Of a stretch of 64,000 nucleotides of DNA, positions 52,858 to 64,000 are shown in pieces. Under the pieces are notes generated by a model. That model saw nothing but the letters and a program-made list of their open reading frames with translations. It had not been told where the DNA came from and searched no databases. Numbering within the stretch: position 1 is the first letter of the stretch; each line of letters begins with the position of its first letter. The position numbers and the translations under genes are program-made. Source of the stretch: Paulownia fortunei (lineage: Eukaryota; Streptophyta; Magnoliopsida; Lamiales; Paulowniaceae); assembly GCA_019321725.1 (NCBI GenBank), contig CM033109.1, positions 22,041,993 to 22,105,992 of the forward strand. The letters run 5' to 3'.

Positions 52858-55800
52858 TCACCGCGATGCCAATGACCAGAAATTCAACAAAAAGGAAGGT
52901 AAGGCAGCGAACCAGCTAAGGAAGGCCATAGCGGTAGCAGTCTCAAACTCCGTGCAATGATTCTTACCACAAGCCCCAAGATCATTGCCGATGAGAACAG
53001 TGATTCCTGCTGATGCACAAGCTGCAGCAAATGTAAGGGTAGAACTTACCTGCAAAAGGTTAAACTTAATAAACAGAGATGACTTTGTTTGTCTAACTGT
53101 GCAATAAAGCAATGTATTTCAGTAGCATAAAAACATTTCATTTTTATCATTTTCTTGCCATTTTTCTTTTTGTCTGACTGTGGTTAATTTAACAGAAACG
53201 CAAAGGGTCAAAGTGGTGACAATCATTGCACATAACCAAAATATCATAGCAGAAAATGGTGGAGTCCAGCATAATGGAAATCCCAAACTTCACCCAAGTA
53301 TATAAAGAAATCACAAAGAGAGACTAAAATACAACAAAAGAATAACATGCTTCCGATGAACTAATATAGATCTCAATATGCGATAAGGTGTATGCTCCTG
53401 TACACAAATGTTTTAAGCATGTCAACACCATATGCATTGAGCCAGATGTCAATGAAATTTAACTGGGGACTACAGTAACAAAGTGATGAGGGAAAAAACT
53501 GAAAAAATCTTGTTTGCTTGCCATATTCCAACAATGGTAAGAGGTAAGAACAAAGTACAAGTATAGTCTAGCTAGTGAGATGATTTACTGAGTTTCAACA
53601 CCTATGTTTAACATTGGAGAAATAACAAAATGCAAAGAGGTGAAAAATAGAATAATCAATCAAGCGAATTAGGAGCAAAGGACAGAGTACTGTCCTCACC
53701 TGGAACATACAATGCACAATATAACATATGGACCATGAACTCGGTCCAGAATTCTGTAAAACTTGTGTCCTAGGTCAACTTCCTCCAAAATTTTATATAG
53801 CTAAAGAGATACTACAATATGATTTATTTAATTTTACCTGAGCTTCCACATCAGATAGTTCGGTACCCCAAAAAATTGTTTACCAGTTCCGTTATTTAAT
53901 AAAGGAATTCATATTATTCATTTGGACTTTTTGGTATCCATCTTCAGCCTCTGATATTCACATATTTCTCTTTTATTACTATTTTTGCATACTATAGAGA
54001 TGATTGTTTTAAGTCATCCCACGCTGTTTACAATTGTTAATATTTCTTTTGTTAGGAATATATACATTTTCAAAACTCAACAAAGCATTCTCTTTCTCCC
54101 ATATGCATTTCAAGTCAACTGCATTGATCCTCTTCTTCCACTCTAATCTATCAAAGGCAATCTCCAAAGTTAAACTTCAAAGGTTCTAATCCTATTAAAT
54201 AATTTCATGTGATTTCAGGTTGATTTCTCATCTAGGTTTACCATTAATACTAGTTCCATCAATTTTCTTTACTGGCTCATCAAAAAAACTCCTGCTGAAT
54301 AATGCCCAAATTTCTCCACTATTTCATGCATAAACCCTTGCTAACTCACAGATATGCTTAGTTGTACCTCAACTTATTCCTGTTTCCCAACATATCTACT
54401 TTACCAGTTCTTCTCAGCTATGTTTTGTCATAGGCATCAGTGTCCTACAGCAGTCTTGAACAAAAATAATAAATCAACACTTAATTATTTATATCCCTGA
54501 ATAACAAAGTTGCACTCATTAATATCATTCTTCTTACTTTCAATTTCTTACAGCAGTTTGTTTAACTCATTTTTTTTTTTTTTAAAAAAAAAAAGGTAGC
54601 TGAAAGTCAAAAGCAGCAATAAATGCTATCTAAGATAATCTGAACATCACCATCTGATAACTAATGTATTTTAATTAGTAAGAATTTAATAAATATGAAT
54701 TTATCATTTATTTTTTTTGTGATGCCAGCGTTTAAGTTAGATTAATTCATTTATCCTGCTAAACAACCTTAGTGCCCTGTCCCAGCAAACACTCAAGCAA
54801 AGCTCCAGATATGTTTACCATAAATCTCAATATAGAACAAGAAGCCAAAGGTAAAAAAGTATCAACAATATTCAGATCCATTCTGATGTCTCTCCATTTG
54901 TTCGACCAAACTTGAACTGAATTCCAAAATCCGAATTTGACATTACCTTAGGTGATGATTGGCAACCTTTAATCCAGATATATAGTCTACATAGGTTGGT
55001 CCTAGTTTTGTGAAGTTTTTTTGCTTGTTCAGGACCTCTTTCCCTCTCTCTCTCTACCAACTGAGAAAGAGCAATACATTCTCTGTCACCTCCCTCCCTC
55101 TCTCTATTTTCACTCTCCATCTTATACAGTGTTAGGTCTTCTGTTCCTTTAGTCTGTCATGTTTGTTATCATCTACAAGAATTCTTTGACAATGGAAGAA
55201 AACTAGATTGCATAATTTTAGGAAAAGTCACTGTTTTTGTAGTTTCGCTATTCATGGAGTACTTATGGTTTACTGAAAAATAACTTTCATGTTCTAAGAT
55301 TGTAGTAGAATAATAGTTGTAAGTACTGTTTGAGATTTTATCTTTATACAAATGAATCAGCTTTAAAACAGAAAATAAGTCTTGATAATAAATTTTCACT
55401 GCCAATAATAATATTATGACTGCTACACTAAATAATTTTCAACAAAGACCAATGACTGAACCAAAATAAGATAAAGCAGAACCCTATTTAATCTACATCT
55501 GGTTTTCTCTATCTGGACTACTGCAGCCATTCGATACTAAGTCTGCTCTTGTTCTTGAAATTCCCAAATAGACCCTTAAGAAAATCCTTGCCAAGGTCAA
55601 TACAGGGTAGAGTGATTCTGACTTATAGAATATGCCATTCATCCGTAATCTTATGTTCTTCACACAAGTTTTAATTTAGGCATGGGTGCAATCATACAAT
55701 ATTCACAGATGTGATTAACCTGGTTCTTATTCTCATAGTTCTTACCACTATAATCCTTCTAAATTGCAGCATCTGTTCCAGAATCAGGAAATCTTTTTTG

Positions 55801-58197
55801 GAAGGGCCTAGAAAATATATCTGATATTAAGAACTTATCAGTCTTATAGATATAAAACATAGTTCAATAACTATATTTTACACTGAACAATTAACCTAAA
55901 AATTACAATGTGGTCTTTGACAGAAAATAAAAGATATTATGATAAATAGAGAAAAAAGGAAAAAGAGTCGTGAAGGGAAAACAGTAAAGAAAACCTATGT
56001 AGAACCTAAATTGAAAGTTACACTGGAATTAGGTAATACCACAATTATTGAAGCATTTAAAAGTCCCCAGGTTGCTTATCTTAACATTAAGTATTTCCAA
56101 TATTTATACATAACAACCATAAGAATAGAGAACCTGCAAAATTTAAGATGGGCTTTTGGCTCCTGCCATCTTAGAAATAGATCCACCATTGGTGCATCTT
56201 ACCAAGTGCCGACACCCCACCCTTACATTGTTTATTGCTTTACTCATTGGAGTCAAGATAACAGAAAGGACTTTGATCCAATTACACAACTAGATCTACC
56301 ATTTAAGATTATGCTATAAGTGATAAGGAGTAAATATCTGGCGAAGATATAAAAGTATCATTCCCGACTCATTTTCAAAAATTACCTTATCTTATATAAT
56401 GTCAAAAGGATATAAAAGATGCCCCTGCATTGACAAAATGTCACAAGTGCCAATATGTCCAATTGGGTTAGAAGCAGCTTCAAAGATTCACATACAGTGG
56501 GAAGTCAAAGATTAAACAAATAATCTAAATGTAACTAGTCTGCCACCAGGCCAACAGCAATACTTTTGGATATATGATTTTTACTATAGTGTGGTGATTA
56601 ACTTACCCCATCACCAACAGCAAATAAACTAACAACTCGAGAATTCTGCAAGCGACGTCCTACAAGAAGTGCATAAGCATCAACAATTGCTAATGCAAGG
56701 CTCCACATGCTCTGCAAACCAGAAGCAGCAACAAGGTAGCTGAAAAACGAGGGTGGAAAAAAAGAGAAGTGACTTCAGTGCCAGGATATATAAGACCAAC
56801 CCAAACAATGCATTTTTTTTTTAGTACTGAAGGAACAAGGTCTTCAGTCAAGGAAACTTTTCTCTACCGGGTCAGCGATAGTAACCACACTTTGCTATCA
56901 AATCTATCTATGTATAGTCATGTTACGTAGTTCAATAGTTTTACTAGGTAAAAGGTGTAAGGTGTTTGGTATAAACAAGCACAAAATATGAAAAAGTCAG
57001 TTCACGCAGATATGTCCAAAGGTTAGTCTCCAAACAGTTCACATCATCCCAACACATGGCAATAAATGCCAGTAAATGTTCCACAAACAGAAAACAGCAC
57101 AATGTCTGACATGTACATGGTAGGAGTTTTTGATTGTGAGCAGGGGGGCATCTTTTGTGAACAGGATCATAGTGTACTAATCAGGTGAAGTTTTTTCAGG
57201 CTTGTCAAGTACTATATTTTCCTTTAAAAAAATCACCTGACAAGTACAAATCCTGGAGCTGGACTTTCATATTGCATTCTAGGCTTTCCTGAAGGACTCA
57301 TCCCTACAGTTAGGAGTGGAAAATTTTAAAGTTTGTTCTCCTGCAGTCCATCTACTCTCACCAAGTTATATGTAATCTCAACAAGTCCAGAACTTGTCTC
57401 CAGCAAATTGAGATTGAATACCAGAGTAGATACCAGGCAGAAACACAACATCCAGTCAGGCAAACATCCTTACTGCAAACCAACTTTCCCCTAATCCAAC
57501 CACAACTTTCCACAGCCCAAAAAGCCCAAAAGATTTTAAGCATGATGCACTGCATAACTCATTAGTTAGGTCAAATCAGTAACCTTATCTGTACTAATGA
57601 TAACAAACATTATATCTCTAAAATGTAATTTCAAAATGTTGCAGGACTGAGTGTGATCTGAAGTCCCCAATTCTTCTAAGATAGTCGTTTAACAATAAAT
57701 TAATTTATTTTCTGCATTTTTTCTTTCAAAAGGAAAAACTGAAAGACCAGTGAGTTTCATCCCTTGGTAATGATAATTTCCTTTCCGCTTGCATATAATA
57801 GAATGAGCTGGATTGACAACTAACTCCTAATAATCTGTCTCAGATCCCATACACACAACAAATTATCAAGGAAAGCGTCTAAGCCATACAAAATTGCATC
57901 AAAACTAACTCCAACCAAACTTTTTCTCGAATTAAGTTTATTGGAAAAACAAAAACAAAAAAACAAAGTGATTTACCAGAAGGCGGTGACGGAAGGGAAG
58001 TCACTGGTAGTTGCCATGACGGAAAGCGCCACAACTGCGAACAACAGCTGAGACACGCGCAACACCAAGCCGCCAACTGTCCCCGGCATGCCTTGGAGAT
58101 CCTTCATCCTCACGCGCGGCAAGGGAACGTTCGGCGCACCCTCCGTCTGCAGCGGAGGCGCTTCCACTGGGTGCACCGCCCCCTGGCTCACATTCAT
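52858..58197 (-). CDS. CASPL5A: CASP-like membrane protein, CASPL5A type, 3 exons
   Basis: CASP-like proteins are four-pass membrane proteins related to Casparian-strip scaffolds (MARVEL-like fold); the exact role of the 5A group is unclear. On the minus strand the exons are 58197-57977, 56739-56607 and 53049-52858, 546 nt and 181 aa. Predicted membrane segments lie at about 43-62, 70-100, 109-138 and 157-178. Family-typical charged residues are Arg47 in segment 1 and Asp117 in segment 3. Cys145 and Cys150 sit in the second extracellular loop. The N-terminal MNVS..AVHPVE.PP and [10 protein letters not shown] blocks, and the ending NFWSLASR, match the 5A group better than 5B. Intron 2 is long (3557 bp) and holds no recognisable gene. 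The gene is convergent with REV, with about 1 kb between the stop codons. Confidence 0.92.
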
Positions 58198-58259
58198 ATC
58201 TCCCGTGATTAATTACTAGCACAAAGGGCTGACCAACTTCAACGGATACAAACAATGAT

Positions 58260-61200
58260 ATAGAGGTGTATGTGTGAATCTGCGTGCGCGGTTGTGATCG
58301 GTGGTGATTGCAGGGTTCGGCGGTGGATGAGCACGTCGTCGTTTCGATCTGGACAGGTGGCGATGAGTCTTCGCCGGAATCTGAGGGCAGAATCGCCGTT
58401 CTGTTGTTTCAGCAGAGGAAGACTGGTGAAGCATTTTCAAGTCGGGTGGGCCACTGAAATTGAGTTGGGTCCACCTGGACAGTGGATGTTCGACCCGTAT
58501 ATTGTTTTTTTGTGGTAAAATAAAATAGCAAAATAAAATTATTGAATTACCGTTCATAAAATAATAGTTTTAAATCTTAATTTTTTAAAAAATTGGATTA
58601 AAATTGAAATTTAAACATTTTAAAAATATAAGATATTGAATAAATTTCATAATCATGAATTAACTACTTATTAATGATTATGTTAGATTAATTAGAAATT
58701 AATATTTCAATGTAATGATTAATTATCACTTCCCCCCCCCCCCAAAAAAAAAAAATAAATAAATAAATTTAATTTCTTCTCTCTCATTAAAAAGAACTTG
58801 ACATAAATAATTACCCAAAAATTATTTGGTCCCCACTCAATATTTTTAAAGTGTTTCTTCACTTTCTAACAATTCAACAATTGTAACGTTCAAGTATGTT
58901 TTCATACATAGTTTTTTTGTTTTTAGAGATATAATGAAATACATCATTGATTGTACGAATACTTAATGTATATGTTAGATTCCAACATTACAGCTCCAAT
59001 CTTGCTACTTCTCTCCCTCATAAAATGTGATTTTTGATCTAAGATTTGCATCCTTTGATTAAAAACAACATGTTGGTTACCATACTATATTCCAACTCTA
59101 CATAAACATCAAATTGGATGCCAAATAGTTTCAGTACATTCTTAAATTCATTCTACATTTTCACCCAAACCAATTTTTGAAAATTTTGTGAATGGACGTC
59201 TTTAAAATTGATGTTCGAACAATGATGGCAAATATCACTAAAATATATATATATATATATATATTTTAAATCACGTATTTATTGTAATTTTGCCTTATCA
59301 TTCATAATTTTCTAAAATTTCCCAACATGTATTAATACTACTATGTCATAAAAACATAGAATTTAGTATAAAAATCACATATTAATTAAAGTAAATAAAA
59401 TAATTTGCAGTAAAGATAATTTTTTAACTTTTTGTTTTAAGAAAATTTTGTCATTAGTTAACTCTCCTTTTTGCGTGTGATGTACTTTTGTTATGGATTT
59501 TTCAATTGACTACAAATTTGACAATTAGTATTCTCATCATCTCATAAACTTTTGACAATCCAATCTAAAATTTTGAATTAACTAATATGAAAGTTTAAAC
59601 ATTTTAGTTGCAAAGTGTCATACATTAAATAAGACAAAATATAATAGTCATTTTAACGACTTTACAAGGGTTGACATAAAAATTTAATTCTTTTTCTTTA
59701 AGAGGGAGTGGACAATGCGTGTGGAATTTGATATGTGTATGGACTTTGGTTCAAATTAACTAAAATATAGGTCTTTTTTCTTTCAAAAATTATTCTACCA
59801 CCTAAACCCAAATATCAAATTTTGACAATATAAAGAGGTTTCAAGTCTTTTCAATTTTTAATATAGGATTAATGATTTCTCGTATTTTTCATTATGTTTT
59901 AATTTAATGATTTTTACTCTTCAAATGGCTCACATTTAACTTCGCAACTGATTTTTGAAAAATCAAGTATGTAGATTAAGTCAAATAATTATTCTTCTCA
60001 TTAAATAGACATAATGATTAAAGTTTGATCAAAATCAAATTTACAAATAATTTTTCAACAGTAATTTTGATATATAATAGTATTGACATGTCCATATTTC
60101 TTTCTCTTATATGGATTGAACGAATAAAAGTAGTTCGAAAATACATTTCAACTTTTTGTTATATCAATCTTGCATGCACTTTCTTCTTTACAACCACATC
60201 CGACATACATATACAGACAATATACCAATAATAAATATAGAATAGAAATGTCTATTATACTTTCCAAATTAATTCTTAGATTAAATCAACATGAAATTGA
60301 CAGTTGTCTTGCTTTTGATTTACTTTCGGCTGCTATTCTCATTAATCCACTTTGTGGCTTAAATTATAAAATTGCCTTTACCTTCATTAATCTAACCCCA
60401 ACTAAGTTCTTAAACTTTCTCATAGGGAATGGACATGGGAGAGACTTGAACTTGTGCTCCACTCGTTTTATTTGAAGTGAATTTTTAAAACTATAAATAA
60501 ATTTAAAATTAGTCTTATTTTTTATATTTAAATTTTTCTTATTTAGTTATTTTTTATTTTAATATATATATGTAATATTATATTTTAAAGACATAGTTTT
60601 TTTTAAAAAATAATGGTGTTATTTTAAAAAATATATTTTTTAATATTTTAAATTTATAAAGCTGATATAACGGGTTTAACTCAGACCCAATAAATTTAGA
60701 ACAAAACAGGGCAGATCTCGAATTTTATCTAACCCACAACATTGCTATCATTATTTTCCCACTTAAGGAGTCTTTCCAACTGAATTTTTTAAGTGATTTT
60801 TAATTTCTCACAGGTATTTTTAGTGTTTTAAAATGCCATCTTCTGATTCTACTTTGCTTAATTTGATTAGAATTTCAAAGTAGGTGGTGGAGTGATTCTA
60901 TTTTTCTAAAATACTTTGGGTATTTTTGTATATAAACAAATTTATTTTGATATTTTAATCTCAACAATTTTGCATAATTCAAAAATGCTTTTGACATTTT
61001 TTTCAGAAAAAAATTGATATGAGATTACTTTTTTTATCAATCACTATCATTTTATTTATTTTTAACTTTTCACTTATTTTTCAAACATAACACTTTTTTT
61101 TTTTTTTACCACTTCTCAGCAATCTTTAGATTTAATTATATATTTAATTTTTATTTTTTTTGCAACACACTCCCTTAATCTCATTAATTAAATAAATTGT

Positions 61201-62940
61201 AATTACTAATTAGTACTCAAGCCAACGTTATTGGAAAGTAAACACGCATTAGGAGGCAGGTGGTGCGCAGTACTGCGGCCTTTCCAAATTCAAAAAGACC
61301 AGCCACGTGACTAGATCGACATTTTCTGAACCATACGAGGACAAATCTGGAAATTTTAAATAAACAATAATTATAATAGCCTTGGGATTGCACGTGACCT
61401 GCACTTGTTCCTTTTGTTTTGCATGCACCATCCATCATCTATGTATGATGAATGATGATAGAATATAGATGTTTCATCTCGCGAAAAGAATAATAGGATG
61501 TATGTATGGAAATGGAATGAATGGTACGATCACATACCCCCACGAAGACTTCTATGCTTAGGGATTGCCTCCAATATATATTGAGTCGGACCTCTAATGC
61601 TTTCATATTTTAGGATTTTACATAATTATGATTTTTATAATCAGGTTAAATTCATCGATTTAATTAAAATTCGATGATCAATCTAATTTGATTAGATATA
61701 AAAAAGTTTAAAAATATAATAAATCGATCAGAACCGATTGAATTGGTTAAAAACTGATCAAAACTGTTTTTTAAAAAAAATTAAAATTAGTATTTTATTA
61801 TATGTATATAGTTATTTGAATTTTTTATTTTAATAAATTTATTTTTAGTTAGTTATGTAATTTTTGCACATTTAAAATTTAGTATATAAAAACTAATTTA
61901 TTATTTTTCTATTTTACATAATAATAAAAAAATATGGTCAATTTTCATTAAACTAATTGAATTAACGATTGAACCGATCCGACTGATTGAAATAGCAATA
62001 TTGATTTTCGATTATAAAAATAATATTTATTACGTTTTGAGCAATAAGGATAGAATAACAAACGAAACTCTTGCACAATAAGTTCTTCCTACAATTATTT
62101 CGTATTTGTGCTTGTTTTTTGAAATGTTAAACTCAATTTATTAGATGAATTCATTTTAAATTTTTATGCAAATTTTAATTTTCCTACCATAATTAATATT
62201 AAATATTACAAATTATTATATATATCAATTGTATGATGAAATATGCAATAAATTGATAGTCACTTCTTAAAATACATGTCTGAAAATACTAAATTTTGGT
62301 GTTTTAAATTTAGAAGATATTGTGATGGGATTAGTGTGCTAAAAAAAAAAAGTTTAATTAATGTATACATTTTTTTTTCTATTTCAATCAAAAAATTCAT
62401 ATATAAAAAACTGGCTCAATATATAATTGATATTTGAGATTATTATGGATGTTCCTTCTTTTTATATAGGTCAAATGAATGGGGTGAACTAAATTATAAC
62501 TAAAGCTCAAAATTTATAACATGAATATGTATTATGAATTATTAAGCCTCATAAATATTATCATATGATATTTGGCTAATGTAAACTTGATAGAATTGAA
62601 GAAAGTCATAAATTAAAAATAAAAATCTTTTAAACCAAAATAAAAATTTTATGATAAGAAAAGTCATAATTTTGGTACAATTCAAAACATTACACTCAAT
62701 TTTATCAAGCCTCATTAAACAAAAATAAATAAATAAAAAATTTATATATATGTTTTAACATAAATGTATAGTTGTATACATAGTACTCAATTAAAACATG
62801 CTACATACATATAAATATATATATATATATATACACGTGTGGGTAAATTACCATTTCCGCCTCCGCCACCCCCCACCCCCTATCCCCCAATCAATATTAA
62901 TAACTAAAAGCAATAATAGTACTAAAAATTGAAAGAAAAA
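58260..62940. other. AT-rich intergenic region between CASPL5A and SAPS genes
   Basis: The first 250 bp are GC-richer and probably the CASPL5A promoter and leader. The rest is AT-rich with a C-run then A-run (58734-58755), (AT)n at about 59242-59264 and 62815-62834, and a decayed GATCGAATTGAATT-rich stretch at 61640-62030. No coding gene is recognised. Confidence 0.55.
59242..59264. repeat. (AT)n microsatellite
   Basis: About eleven AT dinucleotides, intergenic. Confidence 0.88.
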
Positions 62941-62949
62941 TAGAAAGTG

Positions 62950-63185
62950 TCTGGCCGCGCTCGATCTCTGCGGCTCCCCCTTCCGCTTTCGATCTTCGAA
63001 AATTAGGGTTTTTCTTCTCCAAAGCTCCCCTTTCGCTCCAATTTCATTCCGTTTGAAATCTCAGCTATATCATCTCTTTTCCTATCTTGATTCAATTTTA
63101 GAGTTTACAGATCTATTTAGCTTCCTCTGTTTCTCCGTTGCTCAGTTATCTCTCTCCCCGATAGATACACGCGCGCACAGACGAT
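62950..63185 (+). promoter_or_regulatory. Pyrimidine-rich 5' leader of SAPS gene
   Basis: Abrupt change to CT-rich sequence including TTAGGGTTTTTCTTCTCC, a telo-box-like AGGGTTT motif found in many broadly expressed plant promoters and leaders. No ATG was seen in this stretch before 63186. The transcription start is not determined. Confidence 0.5.
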
Positions 63186-63224
63186 ATGTTCTGGAAGCTC
63201 ACAGCTCTGTCTGCCTCTTCTCCT
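63186..63224 (+). CDS. First coding exon of SIT4-phosphatase-associated (SAPS) protein, partial
   Basis: The exon encodes MFWKLTALSASSP, 13 codons, and ends at a consensus GTAAGT donor. Plant SAPS proteins (regulatory subunits of PP6-type phosphatases) begin MFWKL-SLSASSPVES in my memory, and that first exon is likewise followed by an intron in phase 0. The rest of the window (63225-64000) reads as intron: no frame encoding the expected DKENFTLEELLDE continuation was seen, so the remainder lies outside. The match is short but specific, and the assignment is strengthened because a SAPS gene adjoins CASPL5A2 in Arabidopsis. It is truncated by the window edge, not mutated. Confidence 0.72.
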
Positions 63225-64000
63225 GTAAGTCAACGGAACAGTTTTGTTTCTGTTGTATCTTTTTTGTTGGGTTTAATAAGTGTTAAATTGTGTGGCTGTG
63301 AAGTAGATTTGGGCTTGAATTGTCCTTCTTAGAAACTTTAGCTGAGGTTCATTTACTTTTCTTCCACATTTTGCAATCAATGAATGTGGTTAGCGTTATA
63401 TGTCGGGAACTGAGGGACATTAGATTTTTGTTGGTTGTGTTTTTTCAGCTACTTCTTTTCCCACATTTTGGCTGTTGATTAAACTCTGCCAATGATTGGT
63501 TGTAATTTTCATTAGAACGAAGTTGAATTTCCAGTTGTTCCTTCTTCCATCAGTCTGTTAGTTGAGGAAACAACAAGAGAAGGAAAGGATAAATATTCTG
63601 GATCTCTTGCTATTCATCACATCATATAGTTGTAGTACCATTTGGGAACAAGTTTCAGTAGTTTTGAGTCATTAAACAACATAGATTGTCGCACACCTTT
63701 TTCTGTTCTTGTTGCTCTCCACTTCCACCTTGTCAATTTGTTTAAGCTCTTGGTCTCTCTTCCTGTACGGTTTGATGGTTTGCTGCCTTGATATTCAGAG
63801 TGAGAATTGAGAGAGCACCATAAGCTTTGTTTTTTGCTTGAGTAGGTGGGCATGGCCTATTAGATGAATGAACCAATTAAAGTCAAATTGGCTATGACTT
63901 GTTTGAAGTGTCAAGTCTGGCTTTTCAGATCACTAGTTAGAGTTATCAAACCTGGCCTGGTCACATTACCTGTGTAGCAATAGGCACAAATGCTGGGTTG
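63225..64000 (+). other. Start of SAPS intron 1, running off the window
   Basis: T-rich sequence after a GTAAGT donor without any family-like exon. Short open frames here have no recognisable product. Confidence 0.55.

Noticed and set aside
55939..56319. 126-codon ORF inside CASPL5A intron 2
   Set aside because: No recognisable domain, ordinary intron composition and no promoter or splice context; length is compatible with chance.
63053..63286. 77-codon frame at the SAPS leader
   Set aside because: It lacks an ATG at its start and crosses a consensus donor; the frame beginning at 63186 matches a known protein start instead.
1..64000. CRISPR arrays, prokaryotic operons, phage or integrated viral genes
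   Set aside because: No regularly spaced repeats, no polymerase, integrase or capsid-like frames; the intron-rich plant genes exclude a bacterial source.

Overview
The window is nuclear DNA from a flowering plant, almost certainly a eudicot. It has long AT-rich intergenic tracts, genes with many GT-AG introns, and five genes whose spliced products match well-known plant families. Some REV-like residues recall asterids, but I cannot name a species. No bacterial, viral or organellar gene was recognised. All exon boundaries were read by eye and checked for reading frame and splice sites; none has been tested against transcripts.

Layout. 1-6500 is AT-rich intergenic DNA. 6955-16836 (+) is MON1, 14 coding exons and 635 aa, preceded by a cluster of TGGGCC (site II) motifs. 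17100-25400 is AT-rich and holds two related terminal-inverted-repeat elements. 25790-29966 (+) is a DRB2-type double-stranded-RNA-binding protein, 3 exons and 389 aa. 30700-43600 is intergenic, with simple repeats, a hAT-like MITE and a Helitron-like 3' end. 44882-51866 (+) is a class III HD-Zip gene of the REVOLUTA type, 18 coding exons and 839 aa, with a miR165/166 site split by an intron. 52858-58197 (-) is a CASP-like membrane protein of the CASPL5A type, 3 exons and 181 aa, convergent with REV. 58260-62940 is intergenic. At 62950-63224 (+) are the leader and the first 13 codons of a SIT4-phosphatase-associated (SAPS) protein, which continues beyond the window.

The genes do not form one pathway: endosome-to-vacuole trafficking (MON1), small-RNA biogenesis (DRB2), meristem and vascular patterning (REV), a membrane-domain scaffold (CASPL5A) and PP6 regulation (SAPS). 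Their order is informative. From memory, Arabidopsis At2g28360-At2g28390 carries SAPS, CASPL5A2, DRB2 and MON1 in the same order, so the block looks ancestral, with REV kept here between DRB2 and CASPL5A. The most unusual local feature is a 149-bp tandem duplication across the intron 1/exon 2 boundary of MON1. It creates a second 3' splice site followed by a poisoned copy of the exon start.
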